Shown here one piece after another: positions 1 to 9,712 of a stretch of DNA of 64,000 nucleotides. This stretch comes from Methylorubrum thiocyanatum (lineage in GTDB: Bacteria; Pseudomonadota; Alphaproteobacteria; Rhizobiales; Beijerinckiaceae): the NCBI GenBank assembly GCA_014138645.1, contig JACJIB010000003.1:682001-746000 (forward strand), written 5' to 3'. The position numbers were made by a program, and so were the translations under genes. Position 1 is the stretch's first letter. Every line of letters starts with the position of its first letter. The notes beneath the pieces were generated by a model that searched no databases, was not told the DNA's origin, and was given only the letters and a program-made list of their open reading frames with translations.

Positions 1-111
1 CGGCGGCAGCGGCTTTGGGTTCACGCTGCCGCGGTCCTGCGCGGCGGCCGGTCCCATCAGGGCCGGCAGGGCGAGCGCCAGGGCAGGGAGAGTCAGGCGG
101 GGCAGCGGCAT
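1..111 (-). CDS. Exported protein, N-terminus only (runs off window)
   Basis: Reading leftward from an ATG at 111, the frame stays open for 37 codons to the window edge. The product starts with a short basic segment (MPLPRL), then an Ala/Leu-rich core (ALALPALMG) and an AAAQD junction, a typical Sec signal peptide with a signal-peptidase I site. The mature part begins with a Pro-rich stretch. The rest lies outside the window, so no function can be given. It diverges from the PRC-barrel gene. Confidence 0.55.
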   Translation of the reverse strand, partial: MPLPRLTLPALALALPALMGPAAAQDRGSVNPKPLPP

Positions 112-221
112 GCGCGTCGGCTCGTCCGGGAAAGCGGGGAAGGGGCGGGGCGGGCCGGAACGTGCCCGACCGCATGGGCGTTTTTTATGGCAAGCTGTAA
201 CAACGTTGCAGGGTGACCGCC

Positions 222-629
222 ATGGATCCGGTTCGTTCCGACAAGACGGCTGACGGCGCGGCGCGTGAGGCCCTGGCTCCGCGCAGCCTGATCGCCAGCG
301 ACCGCGTGATCGGCACCGAGGTGCGCCGGCCCGACGGGACCAAACTCGGCCGCATCGAGCGGCTGATGCTCGACAAGCGCTCCGGCCGGGTCGCCTATGC
401 GGTGATGAGCTTCGGCGGCTTCCTCGGCATGGGCGAGGACTACTACACGCTGCCCTGGGCGGTTCTGCGCTACGACACCGAGCGCGACGCCTATGTGGTG
501 GACATCACCGAGGCGCAGTTGCGCGACGCGCCCGCCCGCTCGCCGGAGGGCGGCGACCCGGAGGACGAGCGCGCCTGGGAGGAGCACGTCCACCGCTACT
601 ACAACGCCGCGCCCTATTGGGGCATCTGA
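222..629 (+). CDS. PRC-barrel domain protein
   Basis: A small cytoplasmic protein of 135 residues. After a polar N-terminal segment, the stretch ASDRVIGTEV..PDGTKLGRIE and the following 'MLDKRSGRVAYAVMSFGGF' show the beta-rich PRC-barrel pattern, ending in LPWAVLRYD and YVVDIT. In alphaproteobacteria such stand-alone PRC-barrels are common and often stress-linked; their partners are mostly unknown. The ATG at 222 is preceded by GCAGGG about 8 bases upstream; an in-frame GTG at 213 is the alternative. Single gene, divergent from the exported protein at its left. The fold call is firm, the role is not. Confidence 0.85.
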   Translation: MDPVRSDKTADGAAREALAPRSLIASDRVIGTEVRRPDGTKLGRIERLMLDKRSGRVAYAVMSFGGFLGMGEDYYTLPWAVLRYDTERDAYVVDITEAQLRDAPARSPEGGDPEDERAWEEHVHRYYNAAPYWGI

Positions 630-636
630 GGACGCG

Positions 637-984
637 CTACGGCCGCGTCAAAAACCCGATCGGCTCCCGCGGCGGCTGGCCGAGCCAGACCAGCACCGCC
701 CCGAGGCCGAGCCCGAACAGGGCGGCCGGGACGAGGCCGAGCGGGGTCAGCAGAACCGTGTCGGCCCAGGGCGCAGACTGCCGGATCGTCGCCCCGAGGG
801 CGGTGATCCGCTCCTGCGGCAGGAACCGGATCAGTTCGGCGAGGCTCGTGACCCGCAGGCCGTTATTGGCGATGGAGCGGGCGCCGTCGTAGCAGAGCTG
901 CACGAAGCCCGCCGCCATGAGCAGGAGCCCGAGCGCCCGGCTGAGGAACGGCAGTCCGAGAAAACGGGAAACGGTTCGCAGCAT
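637..984 (-). CDS. Small membrane protein, unknown function
   Basis: The product is 115 residues. It has a hydrophobic helix near the N-terminus (LGLLLMAAGFVQLCYDGA) and a second near the C-terminus (VLLTPLGLVPAALFGLGLGA), with a central polar region (SLAELIRFLPQERIT). This gives a two-helix inner-membrane protein. A GAGGG ribosome site lies about 5 bases before the ATG. Similar short two-helix proteins are frequent in Methylobacterium-type genomes, but I do not recognise a named family. It converges with the PRC-barrel gene, leaving only 7 bases between stop codons. Confidence 0.7.
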   Translation of the reverse strand: MLRTVSRFLGLPFLSRALGLLLMAAGFVQLCYDGARSIANNGLRVTSLAELIRFLPQERITALGATIRQSAPWADTVLLTPLGLVPAALFGLGLGAVLVWLGQPPREPIGFLTRP

Positions 985-1053
985 GTTCGCCCTCGCGCGG
1001 AAGCGGTCCGCCTCCGCGACAGCTCTGTCCAGCCGTGACTAGGCCGTGGGGGG

Positions 1054-1113
1054 AACTCAGGCAAGAACTCAGGCAAGACCTCAGGCAAGAACTCGGGCGA
1101 GGACCGAGGCAAG
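1054..1113. repeat. Five tandem copies of a 12-bp repeat
   Basis: Five head-to-tail 12-bp units follow the pattern AACTCAGGCAAG. The first two are identical and the later ones carry one to several substitutions. The array sits in the 187-bp gap between nhaA (whose stop is on the left side of that gene, at 1172) and the start of the membrane-protein gene at 984. The unit length is a multiple of three but no convincing gene covers it. Confidence 0.8.
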
Positions 1114-1171
1114 AAGCGGGACGACAACTTCGGCCGGACCGTCGGCGGGAGCCGTTCGCCACGTGCCTCGC

Positions 1172-2359
1172 TCAGACCCTTGGCTCCCTGGGCGCGGAGC
1201 GCGCGAGCAGGGCCGCCCCCAGGATGCCCGACAGCAGCGAGCCGCCGAGCACCCCGAGCTTCGTCTCGGTTTCGTGCAGGCCGTCGGTGAAGGCGAGCGC
1301 ACCGATGAACAGGCTCATGGTGAAGCCGATCCCGCACAGGAGCGCCACGCCGTAGACCTGGGGCCACGTCGCCCCCGCCGGGCGGGCGGCAAGGCCCGTC
1401 GCGACGGCGAGCCGGACGATGAGGAAGATGCCGACCTGCTTGCCGAGGAACAGGCCGAGCGCCACGCCGAGGGTCACGGGATCGACCAGCGCCCGCGCCG
1501 GCAGGCCGAGCAGGGTCACCCCGGCATTGGCGAAGCCGAAGATCGGCACGATCACGAACGACACCCAGGGACTCAGGCCGTGTTCGAGCCGGTGCAGGGG
1601 CGAGGTCGTGTCCTCGGGCTTGCCGGGGCTCGGGTGGATCGGCACGAACAGGGCGAGCAGTACCCCGGCTACGGTGGCGTGGACGCCGGAGCGCAGCACG
1701 ACGAACCAGAGCGCGAGGCCGAGGAGCAGGTAGGGCGTCAGCGCGCGAACGCCGAGGCGGTTGAGGGCGAAGAGCGCGGCGAGGATGCCGGCGGCGGCGC
1801 CAAGCATCGCTCCGTCGATCTGCCCCGTATAGAACAGCGCGATGATGACGACCGCGCCGAGATCGTCGACGATCGCCACCGCCGAGAGGAAGATCTTGAG
1901 CGAGACCGGCACGCGCGAGCCGAGCAGCGCCAGCACGCCGAGGGCGAAGGCGATGTCGGTGGCCGCCGGGATCGCCCAGCCTCGGGCGGTCGCCTGGCCG
2001 GCATTGAAGGCGAGGTAGACGAGAGCCGGCGCCGCCATGCCCGCGCCCGCGGCCAGACCCGGCAGCACCCGCGCCGGCCAAGTGCGCAACTGCCCGTCGA
2101 GCGCCTCGCGCTTGATCTCGAGCCCGACCAGCAGGAAGAACACGACCATCAGGCCGTCGTTGATCCAGTGGAGCAGGCTCATCGCCCCGACGGAGACGTG
2201 GAGCCCATGGTGATACGCCTCGGCCAAGGGCGAGTTCGCCACCACGAGCGCGGCCGCCGCGGCGGCCATCAGCACGAGGCCGCCCGCCGATTCGTTGGCA
2301 AGCGTGCTGCGCAGCACCGAGAGCGGGCGCCGCAGGATCGGACGGGGCATGGGCTTCAT
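1172..2359 (-). CDS. nhaA: Na+/H+ antiporter NhaA
   Basis: This 395-residue inner-membrane antiporter exchanges internal Na+ (or Li+) for external protons and contributes to pH and salt homeostasis. The length matches the family. The ion-binding core is intact: [11 protein letters not shown] contains the equivalent of Asp133 of the E. coli protein, and [12 protein letters not shown] contains the Asp163-Asp164 pair. About twelve hydrophobic helices are visible, and [16 protein letters not shown] cytoplasmic loop features ([10 protein letters not shown]) are conserved. The ATG at 2359 is followed by a second Met three codons later. The gene stands alone, 49 bases downstream of the TlpA-like gene on the same strand and possibly co-transcribed with it. 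Confidence 0.96.
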   Translation of the reverse strand: MKPMPRPILRRPLSVLRSTLANESAGGLVLMAAAAAALVVANSPLAEAYHHGLHVSVGAMSLLHWINDGLMVVFFLLVGLEIKREALDGQLRTWPARVLPGLAAGAGMAAPALVYLAFNAGQATARGWAIPAATDIAFALGVLALLGSRVPVSLKIFLSAVAIVDDLGAVVIIALFYTGQIDGAMLGAAAGILAALFALNRLGVRALTPYLLLGLALWFVVLRSGVHATVAGVLLALFVPIHPSPGKPEDTTSPLHRLEHGLSPWVSFVIVPIFGFANAGVTLLGLPARALVDPVTLGVALGLFLGKQVGIFLIVRLAVATGLAARPAGATWPQVYGVALLCGIGFTMSLFIGALAFTDGLHETETKLGVLGGSLLSGILGAALLARSAPREPRV

Positions 2360-2408
2360 GGGGCCGCTGACTGCCTCGTCAGGCCCGGCGGGGCAACCCC
2401 GGCCGCGC

Positions 2409-3059
2409 TCAGGTATCGGTCCCGAGGGCGGCGCGGATCAGCCGCTGACCGCCCTCGCTCGACCATTCCGCCGGCCCCTTCATCACGCCGAGGGTGCAGC
2501 CCTTGGCGTCGATCAGCATGGTCGTCGGCAGCCCCGTGGAGCCGACCGCGGCCTGGATCGCCGGCAGCACCTTGCCCTCCGGGTCGCCGTAATAAGTCAG
2601 GTGCGCGATGCCGTTGGCCTTGAACCAGGCCGGCGGCTTGTCGAGATTGCGCGTCTCGACATTGATCGCCACCACCTGGAAGGCGTCGCCGCCGCGTTCC
2701 GCCTGGAGGCGGTCGAGGGCCGGCATCTCCGCCTTGCAGGGAGCGCACCACGTCGCCCACAGATTCACCAGCAGCAGCTTTCCGCGCAGGGCGGCGAGAT
2801 CGGTCGCGGCCCCGTCCGGCCCCTTGAAGGCGACGACCGGGGCCGGCTTCGGCGCGGCGGAGGCGTCGAAGGCGGCGACTTCGCCGCGGGCGAGCGGCGC
2901 GAGCCGGGCCGCGGCGGGGGCGGCCTCGGCGCAGGGACCGGAGGCCGCGAGGTTGCCGAGGTTCGAGCCCGTCCCGTATAGGGCGAAGCCGACGAGGACG
3001 GCGGCGAGCGCGCCGCCCGCGGCCAGAGTGCCGACAAGGATTTGCGGGGTCGCCTTCAC
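2409..3059 (-). CDS. tlpA: TlpA-family membrane-anchored thioredoxin
   Basis: The 216-residue thiol-disulfide oxidoreductase is anchored by one N-terminal helix ([20 protein letters not shown]) with its thioredoxin domain in the periplasm. The redox motif [13 protein letters not shown] (WCxxC type) and the cis-Pro region [10 protein letters not shown] are intact. TlpA proteins reduce periplasmic apoproteins, classically during cytochrome oxidase maturation; the specific substrate here is not shown. The start is GTG at 3059 with GAGG about 8 bases upstream. It diverges from argH with only 39 bases between starts, an arrangement seen in related alphaproteobacteria. Confidence 0.9.
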   Translation of the reverse strand: MKATPQILVGTLAAGGALAAVLVGFALYGTGSNLGNLAASGPCAEAAPAAARLAPLARGEVAAFDASAAPKPAPVVAFKGPDGAATDLAALRGKLLLVNLWATWCAPCKAEMPALDRLQAERGGDAFQVVAINVETRNLDKPPAWFKANGIAHLTYYGDPEGKVLPAIQAAVGSTGLPTTMLIDAKGCTLGVMKGPAEWSSEGGQRLIRAALGTDT

Positions 3060-3098
3060 GGCCGGACCTCGTTTCGCGTGCGGAAGGTGGGATCAGCC

Positions 3099-4490
3099 AT
3101 GAGCAACCGGATGTGGGGCGGCCGCTTCGCCAGCGGCCCGGCCGAGATCATGGAGGAGATCAACGCCTCCATCGGGTTCGACAGGCGGCTCGCGCCCCAG
3201 GACATCCGCGGATCGCTGGCGCATGTCGCGATGCTGGGAAGCCGAGGCATCCTGCCCGCCGAGGATGTGGCAGCCATCGAAGCCGGGCTCAAGTCCGTCG
3301 AGGCGGAGATCGAGCGCGGCGAATTCGTCTTCCGGCGCGAGCTGGAGGACATCCACATGGCGGTCGAGAGCCGCCTGACCGAGATCGTGGGTCCCGCCGC
3401 CGGGCGCCTGCACACCGCCCGCTCGCGCAACGACCAGGTCGCCACCGACATGCGGCTGTGGGTGCGCGACACCCTCGACGCGCTCGACGCGCAGGTCGCC
3501 GACCTGCAGCGGGCGCTGGCCGAGACGGCACAGAAGCACGCCGACACGGTGATGCCGGGCTTCACCCACCTGCAATCGGCCCAGCCCGTCACCTTCGGCC
3601 ACCATTGCCTCGCCTATGTCGAGATGCTGGCGCGCGACCGTGGCCGGTTCCGCGACGCCCGCGCCCGGCTCAACGAATGCCCGCTGGGCTCCGCGGCGCT
3701 CGCCGGCACTTCGTTCCCGATCGACCGGCACGCCACCGCGGCGGCGCTGGGCTTCGACCGGCCGACAGCGAACTCCCTCGATTCCGTCGCCGACCGCGAC
3801 TTCGCCCTCGAATCGCTCTCGGCCGCTTCGATCTGCGCCGTCCACCTCTCGCGCTTCGCCGAGGAACTGGTGGTGTGGACCTCGGCGCAGTTCGGCTTCG
3901 TGCGGCTGTCGGACCGCTTCACCACCGGCTCGTCGATCATGCCGCAGAAGCGCAACCCCGACGCCGCCGAACTGGTGCGCGCCAAGGCCGGGCGCATCAT
4001 CGGCGCGCTCACCGGCCTGCTCGTCGTGATGAAGGGTCTGCCGCTCGCCTATTCGAAGGACATGCAGGAGGACAAGGAGGGCACGTTCGACGCCCTGCAG
4101 TCGCTCTCGCTGTGCCTTGCCGCCATGGCCGGGATGGTCCGCGACCTCGAACCGGTGGCCGAGACGCTCAAGCGCGCGGCCGGCTCCGGCTACGCCACCG
4201 CGACGGATCTCGCCGACTGGCTGGTGCGCGAGCTGAACATGCCGTTCCGGCAGGCGCACCACGTCACCGGCCGGGTCGTCGCGGCCGCCTCGGAGCGCGG
4301 CATCGGCCTGGAGGACCTCTCCCTCGACGCGATGCAGGCGATCGAGCCGGGCATCACGAAGGCGGTCTTCGCGGTTCTCGGGGTCGAGAACTCGGTGGCG
4401 AGCCGCACCAGCTACGGCGGCACCGCGCCGGACAACGTGCGCCGGCAGGCTCAGGCTTGGCTGGAGCGGCTCGGTCCTGTGGAGAAGTAG
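3099..4490 (+). CDS. argH: Argininosuccinate lyase
   Basis: The 463-residue enzyme of the fumarase/aspartase superfamily cleaves argininosuccinate to arginine and fumarate, the last step of arginine synthesis in the cytoplasm. The start [10 protein letters not shown] is characteristic, as are [16 protein letters not shown], the TFGHH segment and the superfamily signature [12 protein letters not shown], whose serine is the catalytic base region. Length is standard. ATG 3099 has a purine-rich ribosome site (GGAAGGTGGG); an upstream in-frame ATG at 3042 lies inside the divergent tlpA start and is unlikely. Monocistronic as far as visible. Confidence 0.98.
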   Translation: MSNRMWGGRFASGPAEIMEEINASIGFDRRLAPQDIRGSLAHVAMLGSRGILPAEDVAAIEAGLKSVEAEIERGEFVFRRELEDIHMAVESRLTEIVGPAAGRLHTARSRNDQVATDMRLWVRDTLDALDAQVADLQRALAETAQKHADTVMPGFTHLQSAQPVTFGHHCLAYVEMLARDRGRFRDARARLNECPLGSAALAGTSFPIDRHATAAALGFDRPTANSLDSVADRDFALESLSAASICAVHLSRFAEELVVWTSAQFGFVRLSDRFTTGSSIMPQKRNPDAAELVRAKAGRIIGALTGLLVVMKGLPLAYSKDMQEDKEGTFDALQSLSLCLAAMAGMVRDLEPVAETLKRAAGSGYATATDLADWLVRELNMPFRQAHHVTGRVVAAASERGIGLEDLSLDAMQAIEPGITKAVFAVLGVENSVASRTSYGGTAPDNVRRQAQAWLERLGPVEK

Positions 4491-4587
4491 GATCAGACCC
4501 GCGGGAACAGGCACGGAAAATGCGGCGTTCAGGTTTCAGCTAACTGAGCTTGGCTATCCGACTGTCCAAACCTGCGGAGTGCCGTCG

Positions 4588-4893
4588 ATGAACGTTGAGA
4601 GTTGGATCACCGTCGAAGAGACGCCGGCCATGGCCGCGGAAGCGGCGGCCCTCATCGATGCCCGCCTCGCGCGCCTGACCGATGCGGAGCGGGACGCCTT
4701 CTGGGCCTCGATCCGCAAGGCCTACAACACGCCCTACAACGATCCGGCAAAGCCCGCCCAGCCGACGCCGGTCGAGCCGGTCTCGACCCCCGCAGCGGTC
4801 GAGATCCGCCTGCCGGTGATCGATCCGTCGATCGACCTGCCGGCGGCAGCACTCGCCTCCGCGGCCCTCGCGGCGGAGATCCGGGCAGCCTGA
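4588..4893 (+). CDS. Hypothetical protein, 101 residues
   Basis: An acidic, Ala/Pro-rich cytoplasmic product. The N-terminal half (WITVEETPAMAAEAAALID and LTDAERDAFWASIRKAYN) looks helical; the C-terminal half carries a Pro-rich linker and a short hydrophobic tail. No signal peptide and no family I can name. ATG 4588 is preceded by CGGAG at good spacing and is preferred over GTG 4579. It lies between argH and the IalB-like gene. Codon use is ordinary for the region, which favours a real gene. Confidence 0.65.
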   Translation: MNVESWITVEETPAMAAEAAALIDARLARLTDAERDAFWASIRKAYNTPYNDPAKPAQPTPVEPVSTPAAVEIRLPVIDPSIDLPAAALASAALAAEIRAA

Positions 4894-5061
4894 CGCGCAT
4901 CGGGGCGGTGCGGCCGCGCCGCGGGTGCGGCATGGGGTGCGGCCTGTTGCCGTTTTCGGTTGATCGGAGCGGGCAGGGCTTTCCTGTTCCGCTTCGGCTC
5001 GGCATCCTGACGCGCACGAAGACGGCCGGACCGGCCCCGCCGTCCGTACACACGAGTTGAG

Positions 5062-5739
5062 ATGCAGCGGCCCCGCCTCCCGTTCCTTCGCCCGATCCCC
5101 CGCAAAGGCCGCGCCATCGCGGCCCTCGTTCTGACCGCTTCCGTGGCCATGCCCGTCCCGACCGGCCGGGCCGTCGCGCAGGAGGGGGTGCAGGGGGCGG
5201 AGGTCATCCTGGCCCGGGCCAGCCGCCGCAAGGAGAAGAGTTCGGCTCTCCCGCCGGGCATGCAGCAGGCGGTTCCACTCGCCGTCTTCGGCGACTGGAA
5301 CGTGTTCACCAACGGTGCCCAAGCGCGCGAAAAGCTCTGCTACGTCATCGCCCAGCCGACGGCCCGCAGCCCCAAGACGCTCGCCCGTGACACCGGCTAC
5401 CTGTTCGTGACCTTCCCCAAGGGCGGGGGCCAGGGCGAGATCGCGGTGATGCTCGGCTTCAAGCCCAAGCCCGCCGCCGCACAAGCCAAGCCCGGTGCGG
5501 CCGCCGCCCCGAGCGATCCGTATCTGACGGTGGGCAACACCCGCTACGGCCTCGTCGTGAAGGACGAGAACGCCTGGATCCAGAACCAGGCCGACGAGCC
5601 GCGTATCGTGACGGAGCTGAGCCGGGCGCAGACCGCCACCGTGCGGACCACCTCCCAGCGGGGCAACACGACCCAGGACGATTACGCGCTCGGCGGCTTC
5701 GCGGATGCGCTCAAACGCGCCCGCGAGGAGTGCAAGTAG
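5062..5739 (+). CDS. Invasion-associated locus B (IalB) family exported protein
   Basis: A 225-residue secreted protein. The signal peptide has a basic start, the core AIAALVLTASVAMPVP and an AVAQ-type cleavage site near residue 38. The mature domain has the IalB layout: FGDWNVFT, a Cys-containing strand (KLCYVIAQP), a block of hydrophobic strands ending in GYLFVTFP, and a C-terminal cysteine (REECK) that could pair with the first. IalB proteins are named from Bartonella, but in free-living alphaproteobacteria their role is unclear, probably envelope-related. A Pro/Ala-rich linker (residues about 135-150) splits the domain. Single gene. Confidence 0.75.
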   Translation: MQRPRLPFLRPIPRKGRAIAALVLTASVAMPVPTGRAVAQEGVQGAEVILARASRRKEKSSALPPGMQQAVPLAVFGDWNVFTNGAQAREKLCYVIAQPTARSPKTLARDTGYLFVTFPKGGGQGEIAVMLGFKPKPAAAQAKPGAAAAPSDPYLTVGNTRYGLVVKDENAWIQNQADEPRIVTELSRAQTATVRTTSQRGNTTQDDYALGGFADALKRAREECK

Positions 5740-5867
5740 CCACCCGTTTCAAAGAAGGCCGTCGGCGTCGAGCGCCATGACCGCCTGACCGTGGGCCTTG
5801 CGTCGCCGGTGCGATCTTCGCCGCGGCATCCCGGCCGCGGCTTCCGGTGACCGCCTCCCAAAAACAA

Positions 5868-5895
5868 GCCGGCGGCCCCGTAGGGCGCCGCCGGC
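5868..5895 (-). terminator. Rho-independent terminator for the 84-residue ORF
   Basis: Nine-base perfect arms GCCGGCGGC and GCCGCCGGC enclose a loop that can itself pair CCC with GGG. On the minus strand the stem is followed by a broken T-run (bases 5860-5867 read CAAAAACAA-like on the plus strand). It sits 25 bases beyond the stop of the gene ending at 5920. Confidence 0.75.
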
Positions 5896-5919
5896 GATCT
5901 TGCTTGCAGGCTCGAAGGC

Positions 5920-6174
5920 TCACACCGCGCGCAGGCGCGGCTGGCGTCCCTTCTCACGGGCGGCGCGGGCGGCCTGCTCCACGGTGCGGAACAGGGTACC
6001 GTCGAGCCCGTCGAAGCGGCGCTCCGACGAGAAGAAGCGGACGCCGCCGCGCTCGGGCACGGCGATGCCGGCGGTGATCTCGCCGATCTCGATCACGCGG
6101 GCGGGGGCGGCGTCGGCGCTGGAGAGGTCGAGCGCGTCGTCGTCGAAATAGGCAGTGGTCTGGGCACGGGTCAT
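5920..6174 (-). CDS. Hypothetical protein, 84 residues
   Basis: A small soluble protein starting MTRAQTTAYFDDDALD, with a central beta-like segment (ARVIEIGEITAGIAV) and a basic C-terminus rich in Arg/Ala (TVEQAARAAREKGRQPR). I do not recognise the family. Start 6174 is chosen because GGAG lies about 12 bases upstream; longer in-frame starts up to 6246 exist. A clear terminator follows its stop, which supports real expression. The gene is isolated between the IalB-like gene and a long gap. Confidence 0.6.
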   Translation of the reverse strand: MTRAQTTAYFDDDALDLSSADAAPARVIEIGEITAGIAVPERGGVRFFSSERRFDGLDGTLFRTVEQAARAAREKGRQPRLRAV

Positions 6175-6666
6175 GATGGGGTGAACTCCTGCGGCCATCG
6201 TCGGCCGGTTATCGGCAAGGCGGTCGTGGGCGCTGGATCGCTGCATCGTCGGGCCCCGCGAACCGGGGCCTCCGTTCGAGGCGACGCTCTAGCCCACGGA
6301 TGTGACTGTCCGCCGACAACATCCCCACACCCGGCTATCCCAGGCGCCGGGCCATTTCGAAGTCTTCCAAATAAAATGACCGACCAAGGCAAGTCCTCCT
6401 CTTTCGCGAGGACCACGACGCAAGTGCGCCGTGATGCATTAGCGTTTGATAACGCGGCGCAAGCGTGCCACTACAAATCACCGCGGTACGAAGTCGTTCG
6501 CACGTCCTTAAGATGAGTGGTCTACCCCCAACCGTCAACGGAATGTTCTTTCGAAGTTCAGCTTGACAGGGAAAGATCGCGCCGCGTTTCGGGCCGAATG
6601 CGGCGAGTCCCGCCTGTCGCGCCGGGACTTGCGCCGACCGGAGCAAATCCCGGGCCGACAGCTGCC
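6175..6666. other. Gene-poor gap with lower GC and nested hairpins
   Basis: About 490 bases without a credible gene. Bases 6365-6560 are clearly less GC-rich than the surroundings. They contain GTCCTC/GAGGAC arms near 6393-6415 and a nested structure at 6426-6460 (GCGCCG with CGGCGC outside, GCGTT with AACGC inside). Part of this must be the promoter of the leftward gene at 6174; a small RNA is possible but unproven. Confidence 0.35.
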
Positions 6667-7353
6667 TCAGTCTCCGGCCACGATGCGTCCGAGATCGGCA
6701 TGCGCGGAGAAGACCGTGGCCGCGCCGGCCGCCAGGAGATCCCGCCCGTCCCGGTCGTGGCTCCAATGACCGCCGCCGGTGAAGCCGACCACGCGCATGC
6801 CCGCGGCACGGGCCGCCTGCACGCCCGGCACGCTATCCTCGATCACGAGGCAATTTGCCGGCGCGATGCCCATCCGTTCGGCGGCGAAGAGGAACAGATC
6901 CGGGAACGGCTTTCCGCGCGCCACCTGCGCGGAGGAGAAGACCCGACCCTCGAACAGCGGCAGCAGGCCGGTGAGGCCGAGGGAGCGGCGCAGCCGGACC
7001 GGATCGCTGCTCGAAGCGACGCAGAAGGGCAGGGTCAGGAGGCCGACAGCCTCGGCGATGCCGGCCATGGCGGTCAGCTCCGCCTCGAAGGCCGCGAGCG
7101 TCTCCGCCTTCACCCGCTCGACGAAGCCGTCCGGGGCGGTGATCCCGTCCTCTCGGGCGACGCGGTCCATGATCGAGGTCATGGAGGTTCCGGCGAAGCG
7201 CTCGCGCACGGCATCGATGTCGATGGCGAGCCCGATCCCGTTGAGACCCCGCGTCAGGGTCGCGAGGCTGATCGGCTCACTGTCGATCAGCACACCGTCG
7301 CAGTCGAAGATCACGAGGGCGAGGGGAGGCGCGGCGGGGAAGGCATCCGTCAT
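6667..7353 (-). CDS. HAD-family phosphatase (beta-phosphoglucomutase/phosphoglycolate phosphatase-like)
   Basis: A 228-residue cytoplasmic hydrolase. Motif I is [12 protein letters not shown] with the nucleophile and acid Asp pair; motif II is FCVASSS; motif III is the Lys in [10 protein letters not shown]; motif IV is [14 protein letters not shown]. The alpha-helical cap lies between motifs I and II. This layout fits the subfamily that includes beta-phosphoglucomutase and GPH-type phosphatases; the substrate cannot be read from sequence. ATG 7353 is preferred, with ATG 7371 as alternative. Divergent from the carbamoyltransferase gene, 93 bases between starts. Confidence 0.88.
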   Translation of the reverse strand: MTDAFPAAPPLALVIFDCDGVLIDSEPISLATLTRGLNGIGLAIDIDAVRERFAGTSMTSIMDRVAREDGITAPDGFVERVKAETLAAFEAELTAMAGIAEAVGLLTLPFCVASSSDPVRLRRSLGLTGLLPLFEGRVFSSAQVARGKPFPDLFLFAAERMGIAPANCLVIEDSVPGVQAARAAGMRVVGFTGGGHWSHDRDGRDLLAAGAATVFSAHADLGRIVAGD

Positions 7354-7446
7354 CGGCGGCCCGTCTCGCATGGGGCTCACGCTTCGGCAACGCCGTTGTC
7401 GCCGCGCGCGGTTGTCGCCCCGCCTGCCGGCGTGTAGCCCGGCAGC

Positions 7447-9216
7447 ATGCGTACCTATCTCGGCCTCGCCACGACCTTCCACGATCCGGCGCTCGCCCTC
7501 GTCGGGCCGGACGGAACCGTGCTGTTCGCCGAGGCCGCCGAGCGCTACCTGCAATACAAGCGCGCCCCGAACTGCGAGCCCGATCCCGGCACCCGCATGG
7601 CGGGCCTGCTGAAGCGCCACGTACCGGAGGGAACGGAACTCGTCGTCGCCACCTCCTGGGGCGAGCAGTTTTCCGACTTCCTGAAGGGGCAGGCGGCCTC
7701 GGGCGCCTTCGATCTGCCGGCGCTCGCCGCGCATCCCTCCACCCTCAACCGCTCCTTCGTGCCGGAGCGAGCAGAGCGGGTCTTCATCGCCGACCTCCAT
7801 GCCATGCAGGCGCGGGCCGGCAACGGCACAGTGCTCGCGCTCGACAACGAATCGCGCGGACTCGGCGGCAAGCCGCGGGCGACCATCGCGGGCCGCCGCC
7901 GCTACGCCCACCACCGCGCACACGCGGCCTATGCGCTCTGGGGCAGCCCGTTCGAGGAGGCGACGGCGCTGATCGTCGACGGCATGGGCGAGACCGGCGC
8001 CGCGGCGATCTACCGCCTGAAGGACGGGCGGATCGAAGAGGTGCGGCGCCAGCGCGGGCGCGGCTCGGTCGGCTTCCTCTACGGGCTGGTGACGGACCTC
8101 GCCGGGTTCGACCAGATCAAGGGCGAGGAGTGGAAGATCATGGGGCTCGCGCCCTATGGCCGGACCGACCCGGAGCTGATGGCAATCCTGCGCCGCCTCT
8201 ACACGGTCGAGGACGGACGCCTGAAATTTGCCGACGAGGGCACGGTCCAGGCGGTCGCCGCCGGGATCCTGGCGCGGCGCCCGGCGGATGTCGGCGAGCA
8301 GGGCTGGGCCGACCTCGCCCGCTGCGGCCAGGACATCTTTTCGGAGTTGATGGACGTGCTGGTGGCCGAGGCTTGGCGTCTGGCGCCGTCCGAAAACCTC
8401 GTCATTGCCGGGGGCTGCGGCCTCAACTCCTCCTATAATGGGCGGGTGCTCGGGCGCTCCGGCTTCAAGCGCCTGCACGTCCCCTCGGCGCCCGCCGACG
8501 ACGGCAACGCCATCGGCGCCGCGTGGCTGGCGCTCGCCGAGGACGATCCCGACTGGAAGGGCCCGGCGCGGGCAGTGCGCCCGCTCTCGCCCTATCTCGG
8601 CTCGACCGTCTCGACCGAGCCGCTGGAGCGCATGGCCGAGTGGGAGCCCCGCGCCCGCCGCCTCGGCCACGAGGGCGTGACGCGGGAGGCGGCCAAGATC
8701 CTGGCGGAAGGCGGCCTCGTCGGCTGGGTGCAGGGCAGGGCGGAGTTCGGCCCGCGGGCGCTCGGCAACCGCTCGATCCTGGCCGACCCGCGCCCGGCCC
8801 ACGCCAAGGAATCGCTCAACGCCAAGGTGAAGTACCGCGAGGCGTTCCGCCCGTTCGCGCCCTCGATCCTGGCCGAGGCCGGCCCGGACTGGTTCGAGGA
8901 CTACGCGGACAGCCCCTACATGGAGCGCACCCTGGTCTGGCGCGAGGCCGTGCGGGAGCGCGTGCCGGCGGTCGTCCATGCCGACGGCACCGGCCGGCTC
9001 CAGAGCGTCACCGCCGAGCGCAACCCGGCCTATGCCGCGCTGATCGCGGCGTTTGCCGAGATCACCGGCGTGCCGATCCTGCTCAACACCAGCTTCAACG
9101 TGATGGGCAAGCCGATCCTCCACACGGCGGAGGACGCGATCCTGATGTTCTACACCACCGGCCTCGACGCCATCGTGGTCGAGGACTGGATCCTGACGAA
9201 AAAGGCGCCGGCCTGA
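7447..9216 (+). CDS. NodU/CmcH-family O-carbamoyltransferase
   Basis: The 589-residue enzyme likely transfers a carbamoyl group from carbamoyl phosphate, through a carbamoyl-adenylate, to a hydroxyl of a sugar or other small molecule. The N-terminal Kae1-like domain shows [14 protein letters not shown], the metal-binding [25 protein letters not shown] and [11 protein letters not shown]. The C-terminal domain has [15 protein letters not shown] and the [12 protein letters not shown] block. Family members decorate Nod factors, antibiotics and polysaccharides. Here it stands alone, with no biosynthetic cluster adjacent, so the acceptor is unknown. The start [11 protein letters not shown] fits family alignments. 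Confidence 0.92.
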   Translation: MRTYLGLATTFHDPALALVGPDGTVLFAEAAERYLQYKRAPNCEPDPGTRMAGLLKRHVPEGTELVVATSWGEQFSDFLKGQAASGAFDLPALAAHPSTLNRSFVPERAERVFIADLHAMQARAGNGTVLALDNESRGLGGKPRATIAGRRRYAHHRAHAAYALWGSPFEEATALIVDGMGETGAAAIYRLKDGRIEEVRRQRGRGSVGFLYGLVTDLAGFDQIKGEEWKIMGLAPYGRTDPELMAILRRLYTVEDGRLKFADEGTVQAVAAGILARRPADVGEQGWADLARCGQDIFSELMDVLVAEAWRLAPSENLVIAGGCGLNSSYNGRVLGRSGFKRLHVPSAPADDGNAIGAAWLALAEDDPDWKGPARAVRPLSPYLGSTVSTEPLERMAEWEPRARRLGHEGVTREAAKILAEGGLVGWVQGRAEFGPRALGNRSILADPRPAHAKESLNAKVKYREAFRPFAPSILAEAGPDWFEDYADSPYMERTLVWREAVRERVPAVVHADGTGRLQSVTAERNPAYAALIAAFAEITGVPILLNTSFNVMGKPILHTAEDAILMFYTTGLDAIVVEDWILTKKAPA

Positions 9217-9258
9217 AGCCGACGCCCTTCATCCTCACGCGGCGCGCCCGCGGAAAAC

Positions 9259-9621
9259 CTACTCGCAGACCTCGACCCGGCGATAGGTGAACTCGACCTC
9301 GTCGAGCCACACCTTGCGGCGCTCGTAGTGGCAGATCGGGCCGCGGCGCGGCGGCGGCGCGACGTAGACCGGCTCCTCCTCGACATAGACCCGGCGCGCG
9401 GGCGGCGGGGGCGGAGGCGCGGCACCGTTGAGGAGCGCGCCGACGGCCAGACCGCCGATGACGCCGGCCGCCGCGCCGCCGATCAGGGCGCCGTTGCGGC
9501 CGTCGCGGGCTTGAGCCGGGACGGCGGAGAGGAGGGCGGCGCCGAGAAGCGACGCGCAGACGCCCTTTCGGGCGAGGACGGAGAAGGACAGGGCGGGCAC
9601 GAGAACCGATCCTCTGGACAA
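9259..9621 (-). CDS. Exported glycine-zipper-like hypothetical protein
   Basis: The 120-residue product has a signal peptide (core VCASLLGAALLSAVPAQA) and then a Gly-rich hydrophobic stretch (GALIGGAAAGVIGGLAVGALL) of glycine-zipper type, a run of seven prolines, and a C-terminal domain with two cysteines (PICHYERRK and VEVCE) that could form a disulfide. This is an envelope protein of unknown function; glycine-zipper proteins often associate with the outer membrane. It converges with the carbamoyltransferase gene. Confidence 0.75.
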   Translation of the reverse strand: MSRGSVLVPALSFSVLARKGVCASLLGAALLSAVPAQARDGRNGALIGGAAAGVIGGLAVGALLNGAAPPPPPPARRVYVEEEPVYVAPPPRRGPICHYERRKVWLDEVEFTYRRVEVCE

Positions 9622-9712
9622 CCGGACTGAGCGGGCAAGGAGACGATAGGCACTTGCGGCCGAGTTAATCCGGTCAAGCTTAAGGATTGGCGAACGCGCC
9701 GTTGCCGGCGGT

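Noticed and set aside
831..2081. Long minus-strand frame overlapping nhaA
   Set aside because: Out-of-frame shadow caused by high GC; it is Arg/Ala/Gly-rich and shares the region with a clear nhaA.
1046..2623. Plus-strand frame of 525 codons opposite nhaA
   Set aside because: Arg/Gly/Glu-rich antisense shadow with no domain; nhaA on the other strand is unambiguous.
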